Positions 16,597-20,704 of a DNA stretch of 20,704 nucleotides are shown piece by piece; the stretch's first letter is position 1; each line of letters starts with the position of its first letter. The notes beneath the pieces were generated by a model. The model saw only the letters and a program-made list of their open reading frames with translations, was not told the origin of the DNA and did not search any database. Origin of the DNA: Bacteroidota bacterium (GTDB lineage Bacteria > Bacteroidota > Bacteroidia > UKL13-3); NCBI GenBank assembly GCA_947462865.1, contig CANHRW010000008.1:1-20704 (forward strand). Direction: 5' to 3'. A program made the position numbers and the translations under genes.

Positions 16597-16677
16597 CTAT
16601 TAAAAATGTGTTTTCATAATCAACTTGTCTCTTGAATATCACTTAAATAACTATTAAATAAATAGCAATAAATCAAC

Positions 16678-16698
16678 AATCAATTCCAGAATCAATTC
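16678..16698. repeat. AATCAATTC direct repeat upstream of mtaB
   Basis: The 159-bp divergent region before mtaB contains AATCAATTC twice (16678-16686 and 16690-16698), 12 bp apart and so nearly on the same DNA face, followed by a further CAATTG at 16701-16706. The rest of this gap is A+T-rich with no clear mtaB promoter. The same 9-mer occurs elsewhere in the window, including in coding sequence, so its meaning is doubtful. Confidence 0.25.
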
Positions 16699-16734
16699 TT
16701 CAATTGCTCATAGTTTTTTGTAAATTGCAAACCC

Positions 16735-18042
16735 ATGTCAAAATCAGTTGCATTTTACACCTTGGGCTGTAAGCTCAACTTTTCAGAAACATCAACCATT
16801 GCAAGGTCTTTGATAGATGATGGGTACCAAAAAGTAGCCTTCCACGAACCAGCAGATGTGTATGTGATCAATACTTGTTCGGTTACAGACCATGCCGACC
16901 GCAAATGTAAAAAAGTAGTGAGAGAGGCATTGCGCCACAACCCCAATGCATTTGTAGCCATTATAGGCTGTTATGCCCAATTGAAACCACAAGAAATTGC
17001 TAAAATTCCGGGCGTAGATGTGGTTTTGGGTGCGGCTGAAAAATTCAATATTCAGGCATACATAGGCGATGGGTTTAAAAAAGAACAAGCCGTAGTACAT
17101 GAGAGTAAAATTAAAGAGGTGTTGGATTACCATGCCTCCTACTCTATTGGCGACCGTACGCGTACTTTCTTGAAAATTCAGGATGGCTGTGATTATTTCT
17201 GTGCATTCTGTACCATTCCATTGGCAAGAGGCAAAAGCCGCAGCGATACCATAGAAAATGTGGTCAAACAAGCACGAGAAATTGTAGCGCAAGGTATCAA
17301 AGAAATTGTATTGACTGGAGTAAATACCGGGGATTTTGGTGTTCAGACAGGCGAAACTTTTTTTGGTTTATTACAGGCTTTAGAAAAAGTTGACGGCTTA
17401 AAACGTATACGCATTAGCAGCATTGAACCCAATTTATTGAGCAATGAGATCATTGATTTTGCTGCCCAATCTGCCAAAATAGTGCCTCATTTTCATATTC
17501 CTTTGCAGTCGGGTTCTGATGAAATTCTAAAAGCCATGCGCAGAAAATATGATACTGCTTTGTATGCTTCTAGAATTGCTCATATCAGAACCAAAATGCC
17601 CCATGCTTGTATTGGAGTCGATGTAATTGTAGGGTTTCCGGGCGAAACCGATGAGGAGTTTTTGAAAACATATAGTTTTTTGAATGAATTAGACATTAGC
17701 TATTTGCATGTTTTTCCTTACAGTGAACGCAGCAATACCACTGCAAATAAAATGCAAGGGAAAGTATTGCTAAGAACCCGAAACGAAAGGGTTCAACAAT
17801 TGCAAATTTTAAGTGAAAAAAAGAAAAGGTATTTTTATGAAAGCCAATTGGGTAGCACTCAAGAAGTGTTATGGGAGGCTGAAAACATTGCAAATTCTTT
17901 GGTTGGTTTTACCGCAAACTATGTAAAAGTTAAAACAACATACGACCCCATGCTGATTAATGAAATAACCAGTGTGCAATTGCAATCAATAGACGCTGAC
18001 ATGCTTGTTCGAACCAAACAATTGCAAGCTTTTATTGCTTAG
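16735..18042 (+). CDS. mtaB: tRNA t6A37 methylthiotransferase MtaB
   Basis: This 435-residue radical-SAM enzyme adds a methylthio group to C2 of N6-threonylcarbamoyladenosine at position 37 of ANN-decoding tRNAs. The N-terminal UPF0004 domain has the three cysteines for the auxiliary [4Fe-4S] cluster: Cys12 (YTLGCKLN), Cys48 (NTCSV) and Cys79 (IIGCYAQ). The radical-SAM motif is CDYFCAFC (Cys152, 156, 159), followed by PLARGKSRS, a strong MtaB/MiaB-family block. HFHIPLQSGSDEIL and CIGVDVIVGFPGETDEEF also match. The last 60 or so residues correspond to the TRAM RNA-binding domain. The TLGCKLN start and length favour MtaB over MiaB (MGCQMN) or RimO. The gene stands alone, and its stop overlaps the DUF1015 stop by 4 bp. 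Confidence 0.93.
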   Translation: MSKSVAFYTLGCKLNFSETSTIARSLIDDGYQKVAFHEPADVYVINTCSVTDHADRKCKKVVREALRHNPNAFVAIIGCYAQLKPQEIAKIPGVDVVLGAAEKFNIQAYIGDGFKKEQAVVHESKIKEVLDYHASYSIGDRTRTFLKIQDGCDYFCAFCTIPLARGKSRSDTIENVVKQAREIVAQGIKEIVLTGVNTGDFGVQTGETFFGLLQALEKVDGLKRIRISSIEPNLLSNEIIDFAAQSAKIVPHFHIPLQSGSDEILKAMRRKYDTALYASRIAHIRTKMPHACIGVDVIVGFPGETDEEFLKTYSFLNELDISYLHVFPYSERSNTTANKMQGKVLLRTRNERVQQLQILSEKKKRYFYESQLGSTQEVLWEAENIANSLVGFTANYVKVKTTYDPMLINEITSVQLQSIDADMLVRTKQLQAFIA

Positions 18043-19301
18043 TTGAACTCGATTTCTTGGTGCTCCATGATGAGCAAACCTGTTCTAATTTTAGGCTCAA
18101 TCCAAGTAGACTTAGGTGGCATAATTAAGTGTTGATCTGCAACAGCTTTCACTTCGTCTATTGCAGTTGGATACAAACTGATAGCCAAATCATAATCGCC
18201 AGAATCAACTGCTATTTGTAAATGACCAATACCTTTTACTCCATCCATAAAAGACAAACGGTTATCTGTTTTGCTGTCGTTAATTTGAAACACCTTTTGT
18301 AAAATAAAGCGTTCTACAATACTTACATCTAATTGATCAAGTACTCCTTGCAAAGTTGCTTTAATTCCTGGTCTGAGTTTTAACAAATAAGCCTTTTGTT
18401 GAAAATAAATGCCAAACTCTCCTTTGTTTAAAGGCTGCACTGGTAAATTACCAGAAGGAATTATATCGAAAAATTGTTTGACTTTTTCCAAGAAATCTGG
18501 CGATTTAACAACAGTTGGGTCCTTCACCAAACGGTGGTATTCAAAAATACTAAGTTTACTAAATGGAATCAAACAAACGGGAAAATAGGCTGATGATGCT
18601 TCAACTGCTTGACCAGGATGTTTGGCCTTCATTCGAGCCGAATATGCTGCTGAGCCGGCCGAACGGTGGTGCCCATCTGCTATGTACAAATGTGGAATGG
18701 CGGCAAACTGACTTTCTAAAAAAGCAATATCATTGGCATCTGTCATGACCCAAAGGTTGTGTTTCTTTTGGTCGGCACTGATAAAATTGTATTCTGGAAC
18801 ATGTTGCAATACATAGCGTTGAATGAGTTCATCAATGCCTTGATCATCGGGGTAAGTTAGCAATACGGGATTTCCCAAAGAATGAAAAAACTCTATGTGG
18901 TTGGCAATTTCTTCTTGCTTTTCTGTGAGGGTATTTTCGTGTTTTAGGATAATGTTGTTGTTGTAATCTGCTACTGATGCCGCTGCCATGATACCTGTGT
19001 AAGCATGACTCCCCACAATCATTCTATAAATATAATAAGCCGGCTGTTTTTCTTTGATCAAAACACCTTCATTTTTAAATTGATTGAGGTATTCCAATCC
19101 TTTTGGAAAATGTTTTTCAGGATTTTTTTTCTCTCCTTTGAAATGCAAATAGGGTTTTACAACATGCAAATAGGAATAGGAATTTTGCTCAATTTCTAAG
19201 TTCGCCAAGTCTCTGGAACCAGAATCAAAAGGTTGGCTAGAAACCAAACCTGCTTTGTCTTTACTTGGGCGCAATGCCGCAAATGGTTTAACAACTGCCA
19301 T
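18039..19301 (-). CDS. DUF1015-family protein, linked to serine biosynthesis
   Basis: This 420-residue soluble protein has no signal peptide or membrane helix. Family marks are the N-terminus VVKPFAALRPSKDKAGLVSSQPFD, the central IADGHHRSAGSAAYS (207-221) and the C-terminus MPPKSTWIEPKIRTGLLIM (394-412), all characteristic of DUF1015. No activity is established for it that I can state with certainty. The DGHHR motif resembles sequences in the ParB/sulfiredoxin-like fold, which includes free-serine kinases, so a role in phosphoserine or serine metabolism is a reasonable hypothesis. The gene lies 8 bp after serA and is probably the last gene of a serC-serA-DUF1015 operon, which supports that idea. 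The family call is firm; the function is inference. Confidence 0.88.
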   Translation of the reverse strand: MAVVKPFAALRPSKDKAGLVSSQPFDSGSRDLANLEIEQNSYSYLHVVKPYLHFKGEKKNPEKHFPKGLEYLNQFKNEGVLIKEKQPAYYIYRMIVGSHAYTGIMAAASVADYNNNIILKHENTLTEKQEEIANHIEFFHSLGNPVLLTYPDDQGIDELIQRYVLQHVPEYNFISADQKKHNLWVMTDANDIAFLESQFAAIPHLYIADGHHRSAGSAAYSARMKAKHPGQAVEASSAYFPVCLIPFSKLSIFEYHRLVKDPTVVKSPDFLEKVKQFFDIIPSGNLPVQPLNKGEFGIYFQQKAYLLKLRPGIKATLQGVLDQLDVSIVERFILQKVFQINDSKTDNRLSFMDGVKGIGHLQIAVDSGDYDLAISLYPTAIDEVKAVADQHLIMPPKSTWIEPKIRTGLLIMEHQEIEFN

Positions 19302-19309
19302 TCTAAAAC

Positions 19310-20278
19310 TTAAGCGTTTCTAAAATATTCAATGACTTTTTCGGCAAGTTCAATGCTGATTCTGTTTTGGGCTTCTTTTGTTGATCCTCCTACATGTGGA
19401 CTCAATGAAACATGTGGGTGTTGTAAAATTTGCATGTTTACTGGAGGTTCTTTTTCAAACACATCCAATCCAGCAAATGCTACATGACCAGATTCAAGCG
19501 CAGCCAATAAATCTGTTTCAGAAATAACACCACCTCTTGAGCAATTGATGAGTGCGACCCCTCTTTTCATTTTAGCAATCATGTTGGCATCTACCGGCGA
19601 TTTGTCTCCTTCATTAAAAGGAATATGAAAGGTAATAAAATCACTCTGCGTAATCACTGATTGCTCGCTGACCGTTTGAATGGGCACTTTAATTCTAGAT
19701 TGTGTACCTAACATTGGTAAGTTTAAAGTTAAATCTACTTTTTCTACATAAGGGTCAAAGGCAAGTACTTTCATCCCCAACCCTATGGCCATTTTAGCAA
19801 CTTCTTGCCCAATTCGTCCAAAACCAAAAATACCCATGGTTTTACCTTGTAATTCAACACCTTCAGATGCTTTCTTTTTTAGTTCAGCAAATTTGGCATT
19901 GCCTTCTGATGGCATGATGCGGTTGGTGTGTTGAATAAACCTTGCTCCAGCAAACAAATGTGTAAAAACCAATTCTGCTACACTTACCGATGATGAAGCT
20001 GGTGTATTGATGACCTTAATGCCTTTTTGTTTGGCAAATTCTACATCTATGTTATCCAAACCAACACCACCTCTACCTATTAATTTTAAGTGTGGGCATG
20101 ATGCCAACAATTCTTTTCTGATTTTAGTTGCTGACCTCACCAATACAGCATCAAAATCTTGAAGGGCCTCGCTCAATTTGTCTTGAGGCACTTTATTTGT
20201 TTCCACAAAAAAACCTGCAGCCTCTAATAATGTTTTTCCGCTGTTGTCGATGCCGTCATTGGCTAAAATTCTAATCAT
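19310..20278 (-). CDS. serA: D-3-phosphoglycerate dehydrogenase (short form without ACT domain)
   Basis: This 322-residue enzyme oxidises 3-phosphoglycerate to 3-phosphohydroxypyruvate with NAD+, the first step of serine synthesis. It has the two-domain 2-hydroxyacid dehydrogenase layout: an N-terminal part with LKLIGRGGVGLDNIDVEFA (64-82), a Rossmann fold with GIFGFGRIG (149-157) and Asp175 as the likely NAD-binding acid, then catalytic Arg248 (NCSRGG), Glu277 (DVFEKEP) and His295 (SPHVGGST). It ends soon after the catalytic His, so the regulatory ACT domain of E. coli SerA is absent and serine feedback through it is not expected. The gene sits 21 bp after serC and 8 bp before the DUF1015 gene. 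The neighbouring serC makes SerA more likely than another member of this dehydrogenase family. Confidence 0.92.
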   Translation of the reverse strand: MIRILANDGIDNSGKTLLEAAGFFVETNKVPQDKLSEALQDFDAVLVRSATKIRKELLASCPHLKLIGRGGVGLDNIDVEFAKQKGIKVINTPASSSVSVAELVFTHLFAGARFIQHTNRIMPSEGNAKFAELKKKASEGVELQGKTMGIFGFGRIGQEVAKMAIGLGMKVLAFDPYVEKVDLTLNLPMLGTQSRIKVPIQTVSEQSVITQSDFITFHIPFNEGDKSPVDANMIAKMKRGVALINCSRGGVISETDLLAALESGHVAFAGLDVFEKEPPVNMQILQHPHVSLSPHVGGSTKEAQNRISIELAEKVIEYFRNA

Positions 20279-20299
20279 GTTGCTGTTGAATTTGTTGGT

Positions 20300-20704
20300 T
20301 TAGCTTTTTATTTTTTCGAATGCCTGCATGGCATTTACCAATGCTTGCACACTTTCAATTCCTAGTGCATTATACAAAGAAGCCCTTAAGCCCCCAACTG
20401 AACGGTGACCTTTTAATCCACTTAAGTTGTGTGATTTGCACAATTTAAAGAACTCTTCTTCTAAATTTGGATCGTTTAGAACAAAGTTTACGTTCATTCT
20501 ACTTCTATCTTCTGCACTGACAGTACCCTTAAATAAAGGATTGCGGTCTATTTCTGCATACAACAAATCTGCTTTTTCTTTGTTACGAGACTCCATGGCT
20601 TCTAAACCAATAGATTTTATCCAACGCAAAGTATGCATGGTTACAAATATTGCAAACACACTTGGTGTATTATACATACTGCCATTTTCTATGTGAATTC
20701 TGTA
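20300..20704 (-). CDS. serC: Phosphoserine aminotransferase SerC, C-terminal part (5' end outside window)
   Basis: The last 134 residues of SerC, the PLP enzyme that converts 3-phosphohydroxypyruvate and glutamate to phosphoserine and 2-oxoglutarate. The frame is open to the window edge; an internal ATG at 20677 is not the start, because the residues before it (YRIHIENGS) continue the conserved block ENGSMYNTPSVFAIFV. Other family features are the RSRMNVNFVL strand and the C-terminal GLKGHRSVGGLRASLYNAL, where the HRSVGGxRAS motif holds phosphate-contacting residues. The PLP-binding lysine is upstream of the window. serA follows 21 bp downstream, catalysing the preceding step of the same pathway. 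Confidence 0.95.
   Translation of the reverse strand, partial: YRIHIENGSMYNTPSVFAIFVTMHTLRWIKSIGLEAMESRNKEKADLLYAEIDRNPLFKGTVSAEDRSRMNVNFVLNDPNLEEEFFKLCKSHNLSGLKGHRSVGGLRASLYNALGIESVQALVNAMQAFEKIKS

Noticed and set aside
16651..16665. CTATT-N5-AATAG inverted repeat in the PKD/mtaB gap
   Set aside because: The stem is only 5 bp in very A+T-rich sequence, as expected by chance.
16792..17292. A 166-codon minus-strand open frame inside mtaB
   Set aside because: It lies wholly antisense to conserved MtaB motifs, including both Cys clusters, and its peptide shows no family features.

Overview
The window looks like a stretch of an A+T-rich Bacteroidota chromosome. The evidence is a secreted protein with a type IX secretion (T9SS, CHU_C type) C-terminal domain, a lipidated TamA-like Omp85 protein (a form typical of this phylum), starts without Shine-Dalgarno sequences, and several upstream boxes resembling the phylum's TTG/TAnnTTTG promoter. 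The lower rank cannot be fixed from sequence alone. No RNA gene, insertion sequence, phage, CRISPR array or long intergenic stretch was seen; the longest gap between genes is 159 bp.

Layout, left to right. (1) 1-2901, plus strand: the 3' part of murA (cell-wall precursor synthesis), a thioredoxin-fold protein whose CxxC is replaced by NEES, then the chaperone pair grpE-dnaJ. (2) 2898-3659, minus: an unassigned exported, probably beta-barrel protein, divergent from (3) 3768-7199, plus: an ABC-2 exporter (ATPase plus permease) followed by an MFS transporter, with 1-bp spacing or TAATG overlaps. (4) 7196-10487, minus: Lon protease and a TrmH/SpoU-family RNA methyltransferase. (5) 10465-12792, plus: a TamL-like outer-membrane lipoprotein of the Omp85 superfamily, starting inside the methyltransferase's 5' end. 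(6) 12796-16575, minus: a 1259-residue secreted, cysteine-rich PKD-repeat protein with a T9SS domain. (7) 16735-18042, plus: the tRNA methylthiotransferase MtaB. (8) 18039-20704, minus: a serine-biosynthesis operon, serC (partial) - serA - DUF1015.

The themes are core cell-envelope work (MurA, TamL, exporter, T9SS cargo), proteostasis (GrpE, DnaJ, Lon), RNA modification (TrmH-like, MtaB) and serine synthesis. Gene packing is extreme: three of four convergent pairs overlap by 4 bp at their stop codons and the fourth is separated by 3 bp. I see no obvious new defence or mobile system. The most promising leads are the DUF1015 protein tied to serA/serC, the redox-dead thioredoxin-like protein coupled to murA, the repeated TTGTTAA sites in the 3660-3767 divergent region, and the missing ATG of the TamL-like gene.
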